A stretch of DNA of 6,461 nt, taken from the NCBI GenBank assembly GCA_002380675.1, contig DFWB01000343.1:1-6461 (forward strand). The letters run 5' to 3'. The notes under the pieces were generated by a model that was not told the origin of the DNA, searched no databases, and saw only the letters and a program-made list of their open reading frames with translations. This document shows, piece by piece, positions 1 to 5,666 of the stretch (positions are counted from its first letter, which is position 1; each line of letters opens with the position of its first letter). The position numbers were made by a program, and so were the translations under genes. Source of the DNA: Akkermansiaceae bacterium UBA4145. GTDB lineage: Bacteria > Verrucomicrobiota > Verrucomicrobiia > Verrucomicrobiales > Akkermansiaceae.

Positions 1-811
1 CGCCCAAGGAGCTGTCCGGCCCCGACTCCAATCCCCTTTTTTCCGCCCACCGACGAATTGATTCCTCATTGAGGAAGCCTGCGCGAACGCTATCCGCCAG
101 ATCGTTCAGCGAATAGGCGGTATCATCAGCCCAATCCATGACCTGGCATTCCACCGACTTAAAGCTATCTCGCACCTTTCCGACCTCCAGCTCTTCCGGA
201 AATGCCCGCCCTCCCAATGTCCACTCCGTGTATTCCGACTGCTCATCGTAAATAAAGTGATTCGCGGGCTCTTTGCCTTCTACCTCCTTCAGCTCTCCCC
301 ACCCCGACTTATATTTGAGGATCCCATCCACGAAGGCCCGGGAAGGGTCCATTCCGGTCCGCCGCTGCGAAAAAATGCGTTCCGTGAGAAGCCTGAGCGT
401 CTGAGCATTTCCCTCAAATCCTCCGTAAGGCGCCATGAAGTGATTGAGAGATCTCTCCCCTGCATGCCCGAACGGAGGATGTCCGAGGTCATGGGAGAGG
501 CATACAGCCTCAACCAAATCCGCATCAATCGTGTTTTCCGACGAAAAGTCGTCAGTAGAAGCGAGCAGCCATCCGCAAATAGAGCGACCTATCTGGGCAA
601 CCTCAAGAGAGTGAGTCAGCCGTGTTCGATAGAAATCATATTCCCCACTCCAGAAAACCTGAGTCTTATTCTGCAGGCGCCGAAAAGCAGTGGTATGAAG
701 TACTCGGTCACGATCGACTTGGAACGGGCTCCGGAAATCGCCCTCTGGAGGGAGAGCACCCGACAATCTCTCGAAATCGAATTCCTGATAGAAGCGGTTT
801 CGCACGACCAA
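1..811 (-). CDS. dgt: Deoxyguanosinetriphosphate triphosphohydrolase (dGTPase), HD superfamily, C-terminus cut by window edge
   Basis: Hydrolyses dGTP (or other dNTPs) to the deoxynucleoside and triphosphate, controlling the nucleotide pool in the cytoplasm. I translated the minus strand by hand and found 270 residues open to the left edge. Family motifs appear in order: NRFYQEFDFERL near residues 5-16, the AFRRLQNKTQVF block at 42-53, RTRLTHSLEVAQIGRSI at 62-78 (metal ligand H67), LSHDLGHPPFGH at 105-116 (the HD pair H107-D108), and DWADDTAYSLND near 226-237, which supplies the last metal ligand (D229 or D230). All four ligands of the H...HD...D site are therefore present. No in-frame ATG precedes the conserved start. 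I chose TTG at 811 because AGAAGG lies 6 nt upstream. GTG at 803-805 is the alternative, and an upstream GTG in the same frame has no usable spacing. The family is usually 370-500 residues, so about a third is missing beyond the edge. It is transcribed divergently from the antiporter. Confidence 0.93.
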   Translation of the reverse strand, partial: MVVRNRFYQEFDFERLSGALPPEGDFRSPFQVDRDRVLHTTAFRRLQNKTQVFWSGEYDFYRTRLTHSLEVAQIGRSICGWLLASTDDFSSENTIDADLVEAVCLSHDLGHPPFGHAGERSLNHFMAPYGGFEGNAQTLRLLTERIFSQRRTGMDPSRAFVDGILKYKSGWGELKEVEGKEPANHFIYDEQSEYTEWTLGGRAFPEELEVGKVRDSFKSVECQVMDWADDTAYSLNDLADSVRAGFLNEESIRRWAEKRGLESGPDSSLG

Positions 812-817
812 TACGTG

Positions 818-823
818 CCTTCT
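818..823 (-). promoter_or_regulatory. Ribosome binding site deciding the dgt TTG start
   Basis: On the minus strand AGAAGG is followed by 6 nt and then TTG at 811. It lies 12 nt from the alternative GTG at 805. This spacing favours the TTG start for dgt. Confidence 0.45.
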
Positions 824-908
824 ATGGACACTTATGGAAACCACGAACTTTTCAAATTCTACCCCCCGGGCATCTGCCACTCCTTGCCATACACCTGATT
901 TCTGCCTG

Positions 909-928
909 AATTCCCGGCTGAGGGAATT
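909..928. repeat. Perfect 7-bp inverted repeat in the divergent dgt/antiporter spacer
   Basis: AATTCCC (909-915), a 6-nt spacer GGCTGA, then GGGAATT (922-928). It lies immediately before the AGAGG ribosome binding site of the leader ORF and has no T tract in either direction, so a terminator is unlikely. A third related copy, GAATTTCCC, occurs at 949-957. It could be a protein binding site controlling both divergent genes or an mRNA hairpin in the antiporter leader. Function is inferred only from position. Confidence 0.45.
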
Positions 929-933
929 AGAGG
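929..933 (+). promoter_or_regulatory. Ribosome binding site of the 10-codon leader ORF
   Basis: AGAGG lies 6 nt before ATG at 940, which is standard spacing. The antiporter GTG at 969 has no comparable site of its own just upstream. This is therefore the only good ribosome entry site seen for the antiporter message. Confidence 0.5.
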
Positions 934-939
934 TTCTCT

Positions 940-972
940 ATGAGCCTTGAATTTCCCACACTTTATCTGTGA
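940..972 (+). CDS. Ten-codon leader ORF, translationally coupled to the antiporter
   Basis: ATG at 940 opens a short frame encoding MSLEFPTLYL and ends in TGA at 970-972. That stop overlaps the antiporter GTG start as GTGA. A proper AGAGG site stands 6 nt upstream. The geometry is that of translational coupling: ribosomes finishing the leader restart on the GTG. The peptide matches no attenuation leader I recognise, since it has no run of one amino acid. An alternative reading is that a sequencing indel split the true antiporter N-terminus. Against this, the GTG-started protein already aligns with the usual start of the family. That it is translated is an inference. Confidence 0.4.
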   Translation: MSLEFPTLYL

Positions 973-2786
973 CTCCAGTTGTCTATCTCGCCCTTGTTCT
1001 GGCCTTGGGGATTCTCGCTCAATGGCTCGCGTGGCGCCTCAAAATACCCTCCATTCTCATTCTACTCGCCTTCGGATTTGGACTTTCCATAACCACCGGG
1101 GCGCAGATAGATGCTTACCTCGGAGGCGAAACAGATACCCTCCTGGCCGTCGTAAGCCTTTTTGTTGCCGTCATCCTTTTTGAAGGAGGACTTACCCTGA
1201 AATTCTCTGAGCTTAAGCAAGCCGGAGTCCCCATCCTCCGCCTCTGTACGCTGGGAGTTGCCATTGCCTTTATTCTCGGCAGCGTCGGAGCAGCTATGAT
1301 CTTCCAGTGGAACTGGCGGGTCGCAGCTCTGCTTGGGGCGATTCTGGTTGTTACCGGACCGACCGTAGTCGGACCGCTCCTGCGGGTCATCAAACCTTCC
1401 CGAAAGATTTCCTCCATCGTGAAATGGGAAGGGATCGTAGTTGATCCCATAGGAGCCATCCTTGCCGTCCTTGTTTTTCAGGCTGCCGTCGCGGGCGGAC
1501 TTCAATCTGCCGGGAGCGCGGTGTTCATCGCGCTGATAAAAACAATGCTGGTTGGCATCGTTCTTGCCCTGCTTATCGCCAAGATCATTGAGTTCCTTCT
1601 GAAGCGACACTATATCCCGGAATTTCTCGAAAGTGTATTCCTACTCGCAGTAGTCGCTGCAGCCTTTGCCGCTTCAAATTCCTTCCAGGAAGAGTCCGGC
1701 CTTCTCACAGTTACTGTTTTGGGAATTGCTCTCGCCAACCAGAAGTCCGTCTCCGTCCGTAAAATTCTGGAGTTTAATGAAAACCTTCGAGTCCTTATCA
1801 TCTCGGTTTTGTTCATCGTCCTCGCTGGCCGTATTGATCCCGCCGACCTTTCCTCGGTCGCCGTCCCCAGTCTGATATTTCTCGCAATCCTGATCATCGT
1901 CGTTCGACCCGCTTCCGTGTATCTCTCGTGCCTCGCTTCTGGGAAACTGGATTTCCGTGAGCGTTCCTTTCTCGCGGCGCTCGCTCCAAGGGGAATCGTT
2001 GCCGCTGCGGTCACCTCTGTCTTTGCGATTGAATTCGGCCATGCCGCCCACGACGGAGCTCTCGCTCCGGAAATCGCAGAGCAGGCAAACCAGATGGTCC
2101 CAACCGTTTTCATGATCATCATTGGGACCGTATTCTTCTACGGTCTCAGCGCGAGGCGTCTCGCGCTTTCACTAGGGGTAGCCCCTTCAGCAGCTGATGG
2201 AGTCCTCTTCGCTGGGGCTGACCCATGGATTCGCGAAATCGCATCCTCTCTTCACGAAGATGGGCACCCTGTCATGCTTCTCGACACACGCTACGGCAAC
2301 ATAGCCGCCGCCAGAATGGCAGGCCTTCACGCAACTCGTGCGAACATTCTGTCCGAGCACGTGGAAGAAAACCTGGAGTTCCCGGGTATAAACCATCTCG
2401 TCGCAGGAACCTCCAATGATGAGGTAAACTCTCTGGCCACCCATGAGTATGCTCATATCTTCGGCAAGTCCAACGTTTGGCAAATCCCTACTTCCGATAA
2501 GGATCAACATCCCTCCACCTCTGTCGCAGCTCATCGCCGGGGTAGAATCTGCTTCAGCGGAGAGCCTACCTTCCAGAAACTTGAAAACCTCTCCTCAAGT
2601 GGTGGCCGTATCGTGAAAACGCTGCTTACAGAGGTATTCAGCCTCCAGAATTTTTTCGAGAACCATGGAGACGATGCAGTCATCATGTTCCTGCATGATA
2701 ACGATCGCGGCCTCCGCCCCGCAGAAGCTGGTCTTCAGGACGTTCCCCCCGGAACAACCATCTACGCAATGGTCAGCGCTTCCTGA
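969..2786 (+). CDS. CPA1/NhaP-type cation:proton antiporter with C-terminal TrkA-N-like domain
   Basis: Inner-membrane exchanger of Na+ (or K+) for H+, used for pH and salt homeostasis. It has 605 residues. Residues 1-400 are the hydrophobic exchanger domain, with roughly 12-13 membrane segments and the motifs LAWRLKIPSILILL (20-33), FEGGLTLKFSELK (71-83), VTGPTVVGPLLR (128-139), EGIVVDPIGA (154-163, likely ion-site acids E154 and D159) and LAPRGIVAAAVTSVFA (338-353). Residues 411-510 form a Rossmann-like cytoplasmic domain. It has GADPWIREIA at the first strand and helix, an acidic end of the second strand (LLDT, D439) and NDEVNSLA (483-490), as in TrkA-N domains. A further small domain follows to the end. 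The GTG start is forced by an in-frame TGA at 948-950. It overlaps the leader ORF stop at its start and the convergent ispE by 14 bp at its end. The transported ion cannot be read from the sequence. Confidence 0.93.
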   Translation: MTPVVYLALVLALGILAQWLAWRLKIPSILILLAFGFGLSITTGAQIDAYLGGETDTLLAVVSLFVAVILFEGGLTLKFSELKQAGVPILRLCTLGVAIAFILGSVGAAMIFQWNWRVAALLGAILVVTGPTVVGPLLRVIKPSRKISSIVKWEGIVVDPIGAILAVLVFQAAVAGGLQSAGSAVFIALIKTMLVGIVLALLIAKIIEFLLKRHYIPEFLESVFLLAVVAAAFAASNSFQEESGLLTVTVLGIALANQKSVSVRKILEFNENLRVLIISVLFIVLAGRIDPADLSSVAVPSLIFLAILIIVVRPASVYLSCLASGKLDFRERSFLAALAPRGIVAAAVTSVFAIEFGHAAHDGALAPEIAEQANQMVPTVFMIIIGTVFFYGLSARRLALSLGVAPSAADGVLFAGADPWIREIASSLHEDGHPVMLLDTRYGNIAAARMAGLHATRANILSEHVEENLEFPGINHLVAGTSNDEVNSLATHEYAHIFGKSNVWQIPTSDKDQHPSTSVAAHRRGRICFSGEPTFQKLENLSSSGGRIVKTLLTEVFSLQNFFENHGDDAVIMFLHDNDRGLRPAEAGLQDVPPGTTIYAMVSAS

Positions 2787-3615
2787 TCGGAGTGGACGTC
2801 GATCCAGCCCACCACCAGAGCTTAGGGTCCAGTTCTTTCTGAGCGTCTGCCACCAGCTCCGCAGCTCTTACTCCCTCTTCCAGAATTGCAAATACGGTCG
2901 CACCCGAGCCACTCATCATGGCACCTTTCACCCCATGACGGTCAAGCAGCCACATCTTCAATTCAGCGAGGAAGGGGAATCTCGCAAACGCTGGACGTTC
3001 CAGGTCATTAACCATCCGTAAGTCATCTACTCGCTGGGGATCGTAGAAGACACCGGTGAGATTGGTAGATTCTGACCACCTCCGGTAAGCGTCTACGGTG
3101 TTGACGGAGAAGGCTGGCTTGAGAAGGACAACCTCCTGCGCGAGCAGGGTGGTCTCCTCCAAAATTTCACCCCTACCCCGGCACCAGCATGGCGAATCTC
3201 GGAGGAAAAAAGGCACATCCGATCCGAGGAGCGCAGCCATCTCCTCCAGCTCAGTATCACTGAAATCTGCCTGCTCAGCATCATTCAGAGCGCGAAGAAC
3301 TGCAGCCGCATCACTGCTACCACCACCGAGACCCGCTCCCGAAGGAATACGCTTTTCAAGCTTGATATGATAAGGGCATCTACGCCCCACGCTCTTTTCA
3401 AACAGGCGCAGAGCTCTCGTCACGAGGTTCTCTTCAACTGGTCCGACTTCCGCACTACCTGTCTCAAGCTTAAAAGACTCTGAAGGATGGATCTCAAGAC
3501 GATCACAAAGCCCTGCCACAGGAACCATCAGGGTCTCGAGCTCGTGAAATCCATCTTCTCTTTTGCCGAGAATCTGCAGAGAAAAGTTGAGCTTCGCTGG
3601 GGCAAAAACGGTCAT
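2773..3615 (-). CDS. ispE: 4-diphosphocytidyl-2-C-methyl-D-erythritol kinase
   Basis: ATP-dependent kinase that phosphorylates the 2-hydroxyl of CDP-methylerythritol in the non-mevalonate (MEP) isoprenoid pathway, in the cytoplasm. The 280-residue length is typical. It begins with the family signature FAPAKLNFSLQILGKREDGFHE (4-25, catalytic K8). It carries the GHMP-kinase ATP loop IPSGAGLGGGSSDAAA (90-105), the LGSDVPFFL block with the catalytic aspartate D133, and the late glycine motif MMSGSGATVFAIL (233-245). The ATG start is fixed by homology and by the 4-bp ATGA overlap with the pgeF stop. It has no close Shine-Dalgarno site, so coupled translation from pgeF is likely. The 3' end runs 14 bp into the convergent antiporter, leaving no room for a separate terminator. 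Confidence 0.96.
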   Translation of the reverse strand: MTVFAPAKLNFSLQILGKREDGFHELETLMVPVAGLCDRLEIHPSESFKLETGSAEVGPVEENLVTRALRLFEKSVGRRCPYHIKLEKRIPSGAGLGGGSSDAAAVLRALNDAEQADFSDTELEEMAALLGSDVPFFLRDSPCWCRGRGEILEETTLLAQEVVLLKPAFSVNTVDAYRRWSESTNLTGVFYDPQRVDDLRMVNDLERPAFARFPFLAELKMWLLDRHGVKGAMMSGSGATVFAILEEGVRAAELVADAQKELDPKLWWWAGSTSTPIRKR

Positions 3616-4310
3616 ACCGGCAGCACATTGTTCATCCTTCGGCCGAGAAGCGCCAGCATTCGTCCCGTATTTCCCTTCTCTACCCGGTAGGAATAATACC
3701 TGTCAACGTGAGCGCCCGTGCATTCTTCACTCGAGACTATCTGCCCGGACGGAATGCCCGCTCCCAACAATTGCTCCTTCAGTAGAGAAGGGAGGTCTAC
3801 CTCATACCGCGGAGGTCTTATACAGGGAGAGATCGCCACCTCCAGATTACGGGGGTCGGATCCATATGCCGCGCCCATTTTCTCGATAGCTCTCACAACA
3901 ACAGCCTGTTCCGTGCCTTTTCTGCCAGAGTGAACCAGGCCAAGAGCTCCGGTGTGGCAATCACAGATATACACTGCCGCACAATCGGCCACATAGATGC
4001 CAAGAAGAACTCCTTCCCTTCCACATGTAACCAGCCCATCCGCTCCTTCCACGATTTGCCCCTCCACCCCTTCTGCCGGAATCTGCATGACCAAATCTCC
4101 ATGAACCTGTTCTGCTCTCCAGAGATTATGCCAATCAAAACCAAGAGCCTTTACTGCCACCTCATGTGCTGGCTGAAGCTTTTCAAGGGTATCCCACTTA
4201 TCCCGCGATACCCTGATATCCGGGATTCTGGGCACGAAGCAGGCCTTGACTCCGGCTAGAGCACGCACCCTGTCCAGAAAAGAAAGAGCCCCCGTCATGG
4301 ATGGAACCAT
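3612..4310 (-). CDS. pgeF: Laccase-domain (DUF152/YfiH) protein, peptidoglycan editing factor PgeF type
   Basis: Cytoplasmic zinc-site protein. The E. coli homologue (YfiH/PgeF) removes wrongly made UDP-MurNAc-L-Ser so that serine does not enter peptidoglycan. Older annotations call the family polyphenol oxidase, and animal relatives act on purine nucleosides. It has 232 residues, slightly short for the family. Visible motifs are AEQVHGD (H70), IYVADCAAV (C110) and LVHSGRKGTE (H127), which give the H-C-H metal set. Later come AISPCIRPPRYEVD (159-172) and the closing block SYRVEKGNTGRM (207-218). The third motif reads HSGRKGT where many members have HAGWRG, so this is a divergent subgroup. It overlaps ispE by ATGA. 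Starts at 4310 and 4298 are both possible. Neither has a Shine-Dalgarno site and both lie inside a strong hairpin. An in-frame TAA lies further upstream with no ATG, GTG or TTG between it and 4310. Confidence 0.87.
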   Translation of the reverse strand: MVPSMTGALSFLDRVRALAGVKACFVPRIPDIRVSRDKWDTLEKLQPAHEVAVKALGFDWHNLWRAEQVHGDLVMQIPAEGVEGQIVEGADGLVTCGREGVLLGIYVADCAAVYICDCHTGALGLVHSGRKGTEQAVVVRAIEKMGAAYGSDPRNLEVAISPCIRPPRYEVDLPSLLKEQLLGAGIPSGQIVSSEECTGAHVDRYYSYRVEKGNTGRMLALLGRRMNNVLPV

Positions 4311-4320
4311 AACGGGGGCT
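4287..4320 (-). promoter_or_regulatory. Strong hairpin over the pgeF start codon, with T-rich 3' tail
   Basis: A 9-bp perfect stem pairs AGCCCCCGT (4287-4295) with ACGGGGGCT (4312-4320). After one mismatch (4296/4311) it continues as a 4-bp stem ATGG (4297-4300) with CCAT (4307-4310), closed by a 6-nt loop. In the minus-strand RNA the arm is followed by CTTTCTTTTC (4286-4277). That resembles an intrinsic terminator for marR, or an attenuator before pgeF-ispE. Because the first pgeF ATG lies in the upper stem and the second at its foot, folding would also hide the start. Terminator, attenuator and translational switch cannot be separated by eye. Confidence 0.6.
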
Positions 4321-4327
4321 TCTTGAT

Positions 4328-4349
4328 CATGCCAAGTTTCCCCGGCATG
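4328..4349 (-). repeat. Second small inverted repeat between marR and pgeF
   Basis: CATGCC (4328-4333) and GGCATG (4344-4349) form a 6-bp stem around a 10-nt loop. It sits between the marR stop and the larger pgeF hairpin. It has no T tract, so it is not a terminator alone. It may combine with the neighbouring hairpin in the marR-pgeF leader RNA, or be chance. Confidence 0.3.
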
Positions 4350-4369
4350 GATGATAGAAAATTAATTCC

Positions 4370-4819
4370 CTAGCGGGTTACCACACGCCGCGCGTGATCA
4401 AGGGTCTCAGCCTCTTCTTCGTCCATTTCAGACATGATATCGGCGAGATTAGTAGCGATTTCCTTGCGCATGTGAGCAACAAGCTCAGTGCCCTTGTGGG
4501 TAATGCGGACCATGATCTTGCGACGGTCCTCAGCAGCATGCACTCGCTCGACATAACCGAGCTTTTCGAGCCGGTCGACAAGCCCAGTAGCGGCAGCTGT
4601 AGAATGGCCCATTTTCTTGGCGATGTCGGACATCGTCAGGTAGTCCTCGCTCGAAAGGTAGGCGAGCAGGAAAAACTGGGGGAAAGAGATGTTACCACGG
4701 TTAAGCTCGTTGGAGAGGTTGAGGATGCAGGAGCGCTGTGTGAAGAGGACAAAGTCCGCAAGACGATCAGCGTCCGCTTGGACTGCACCTCTTGATTGGT
4801 TGGCTGTGCTTGATTTCAT
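4370..4819 (-). CDS. MarR-family winged helix-turn-helix transcriptional regulator
   Basis: DNA-binding regulator of 149 residues, a usual MarR length, expected to act as a dimer. Residues 15-45 form the N-terminal dimer helix. The winged helix spans about 46-118. It has ISFPQFFLLAYL (44-55), the first helix of the motif TMSDIAKKMG (62-71), the recognition helix STAAATGLVDRLEKLGYV (73-90), and the wing with its typical D-R-R signature AEDRRKIMVRITHKG (96-110). The C-terminal helices are acidic (SEMDEEEAET). The ATG at 4819 is the only good start, and no Shine-Dalgarno site is visible. It is followed 59 bp later by pgeF on the same strand. Its targets and ligand are unknown. Autoregulation through the AT-rich spacer upstream is plausible because MarR genes often control themselves and neighbours. 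Confidence 0.92.
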   Translation of the reverse strand: MKSSTANQSRGAVQADADRLADFVLFTQRSCILNLSNELNRGNISFPQFFLLAYLSSEDYLTMSDIAKKMGHSTAAATGLVDRLEKLGYVERVHAAEDRRKIMVRITHKGTELVAHMRKEIATNLADIMSEMDEEEAETLDHARRVVTR

Positions 4820-4875
4820 GACTATTCGACTGTGATGATTTTGGGTAGGTTTGGGTGCCCAGCAGCTTCGGGAGA

Positions 4876-4905
4876 AGTGTATTCCAATTTTTATAAACTT
4901 TTCAA
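4876..4905 (-). promoter_or_regulatory. Candidate sigma70-type promoter for marR
   Basis: On the minus strand a TTGAAA -35 box (4905-4900) and a TACACT -10 box (4881-4876) are separated by 18 bp. Matches to consensus are 5 of 6 and 4 of 6. Transcription would begin near 4869, giving a leader of about 50 nt. The spacer contains the AT-rich palindrome TTTATAAA, and a direct repeat ACCCAAA occurs twice in the leader. These could be operator elements, but I cannot assign them. Confidence 0.4.
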
Positions 4906-4955
4906 GGATCTAATTAAAAAAAAGTAGGTAATCGGGCTCCAAGGGGCAATAAAGC

Positions 4956-4988
4956 TCTCTTAAAGGCCGAATTTGCGAGATTTTTTTT
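4956..4988 (+). terminator. Possible rightward intrinsic terminator between two leftward genes
   Basis: TCTC (4956-4959) pairs with GAGA (4977-4980). After one mismatch TAAA (4961-4964) pairs with TTTG (4972-4975). Eight T residues follow at once (4981-4988). The stem is short and AT-rich, so it would be weak. Both flanking genes run leftward, so it would stop only rightward or antisense transcription. Confidence 0.3.
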
Positions 4989-4995
4989 GAAAACG

Positions 4996-5451
4996 CTACT
5001 CCGTGATGTTCTCCATCTCGGAGCTAGGCTCCGATCTCCCGCCCGAGGGACCCTTTCCGTCCGTTCTCCGCATAACAACTAAATCGCCCCTCGAAGGCTT
5101 TCCCTCTTTGATATCCGCAGCATAAAAGCGCCCCAGCTTCTCTCCGGTCAAGATGAGAGAGCTTGTTGTTCCCTCCGGACTGACCGATGCGATCATTTCG
5201 CTACCGAAAGCACCAGCTTGGAGGAATCTTTTGACTAGGACGAAGTTTTCGTCCGGATGCACAGAGACGATTTCACCAATCGTCCTCATCGGAGGAGCTC
5301 TTACCTCCTCCGGGCCCTTCGCCTCATCATCAGGCTGCGACCCTGCGCCACCCGAATGTTTACTTTTTCCAGATAGACCACAACTGGTGATTGATCCCAT
5401 GAGGATCATTATCACGAAAAGCAATGGGGATAACTGGGAATAAAACCGCAC
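4996..5451 (-). CDS. Small predicted lipoprotein, function unknown
   Basis: It has 151 residues as started at GTG 5451. The N-terminus is a lipoprotein-type signal: a short positive start, hydrophobic LLFVIMILMGSIT (10-22) and a cysteine C24 in an ITSC lipobox. A charged, glycine-rich linker follows (25-55), then a compact beta-rich region (57-127) with RTIGEIVSVHPDENFVLVKR (56-75) and a closing RFYAADIKEGKPSRGDLVV (108-126). This pattern resembles small SH3-like beta folds I associate with verrucomicrobial and planctomycete hypothetical proteins. The tail is polar. The mature protein would be membrane anchored and face the periplasm. The start is doubtful: the GTG has a Shine-Dalgarno-like AGAGG only 1 nt away, while the best ribosome site upstream serves a different frame (5360-5515). 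I do not recognise a specific function. Confidence 0.75.
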   Translation of the reverse strand: MRFYSQLSPLLFVIMILMGSITSCGLSGKSKHSGGAGSQPDDEAKGPEEVRAPPMRTIGEIVSVHPDENFVLVKRFLQAGAFGSEMIASVSPEGTTSSLILTGEKLGRFYAADIKEGKPSRGDLVVMRRTDGKGPSGGRSEPSSEMENITE

Positions 5452-5515
5452 ACCTCTTCATAGTCTGGACAATCGATATGACACGAAAATTCAGTGATAT
5501 CACCTTTCTCACCAT
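5360..5515 (-). CDS. Short overlapping frame with a strong ribosome site, over the lipoprotein start
   Basis: ATG at 5515 is preceded 8 nt upstream by AAGGAG and opens a 51-codon frame ending with TAA at 5362-5360. It runs through the lipoprotein signal region one base out of phase. An internal ATG at 5461 begins MKRCAVLFPVI. If one base of the four-C run at 5429-5426 (minus strand) were absent or skipped, this would join the lipoprotein frame and read MKRCAVLFPVIPLLFVIM, a near-ideal signal peptide. The frame may therefore be the true N-terminus separated by an assembly error, a translational coupler, or chance. The short product itself resembles nothing I know. Confidence 0.25.
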   Translation of the reverse strand: MVRKVISLNFRVISIVQTMKRCAVLFPVIPIAFRDNDPHGINHQLWSIWKK

Positions 5516-5523
5516 TGACGAAT

Positions 5524-5529
5524 CTCCTT
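5524..5529 (-). promoter_or_regulatory. Strong ribosome binding site upstream of the lipoprotein region
   Basis: AAGGAG on the minus strand, 8 nt before ATG at 5515. It is the best Shine-Dalgarno match in the window, yet it points to the frame that is out of phase with the lipoprotein. Confidence 0.4.
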
Positions 5530-5575
5530 CGCTATGGTTTCCCTCTCTCCGCACTCACCTAGTAAGTGAAAGAAC

Positions 5576-5666
5576 GGATCGGTGGCTGAGTGGTCGAAAG
5601 CGCTCCCCTGCTAAGGGAGTATACCTCAAAAGGGTATCGAGGGTTCGAATCCCTCCCGATCCGCCA
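5576..5666 (+). tRNA. tRNA-Ser (anticodon GCU), with encoded CCA
   Basis: A class II tRNA of 91 nt that decodes AGC and AGU serine codons. The acceptor stem pairs GGATCGG (5576-5582) with CCGATCC (5656-5662), followed by discriminator G and CCA (5664-5666). The D stem is GCT with AGC. The anticodon stem CTCCC/GGGAG (5603-5607 and 5615-5619) encloses loop CTGCTAA with anticodon GCT at 5610-5612. A long variable arm with ATACC/GGTAT pairing follows, as expected for serine tRNAs. The T arm is GAGGG-TTCGAAT-CCCTC (5639-5655). All parts are intact. It is transcribed rightward between two leftward genes. Confidence 0.97.

Noticed and set aside
257..898. A 213-codon rightward frame over dgt
   Set aside because: The opposite strand carries unmistakable dGTPase motifs including the full HD site, so this frame is an antisense shadow with no family features.
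884..912. TTGCCA-17-TGAATT as an antiporter promoter
   Set aside because: The -10 box matches only 3 of 6 bases, which is not enough to claim a promoter.
1062..2122. Several leftward frames inside the antiporter gene
   Set aside because: Their sequences are low-complexity antisense of a membrane protein. The forward frame has clear exchanger motifs throughout.
2757..2773. ACCAT/ATGGT inverted repeat near the antiporter and ispE 3' ends
   Set aside because: Only 5 bp with a 7-nt loop, inside coding sequence and without a T tract. Too weak to call a terminator.
4889..4898. TTTATAAA as a MarR operator
   Set aside because: The palindrome is short and lies in AT-rich DNA. Flanking bases do not extend the symmetry to a typical MarR site, so it is noted only within the promoter entry.
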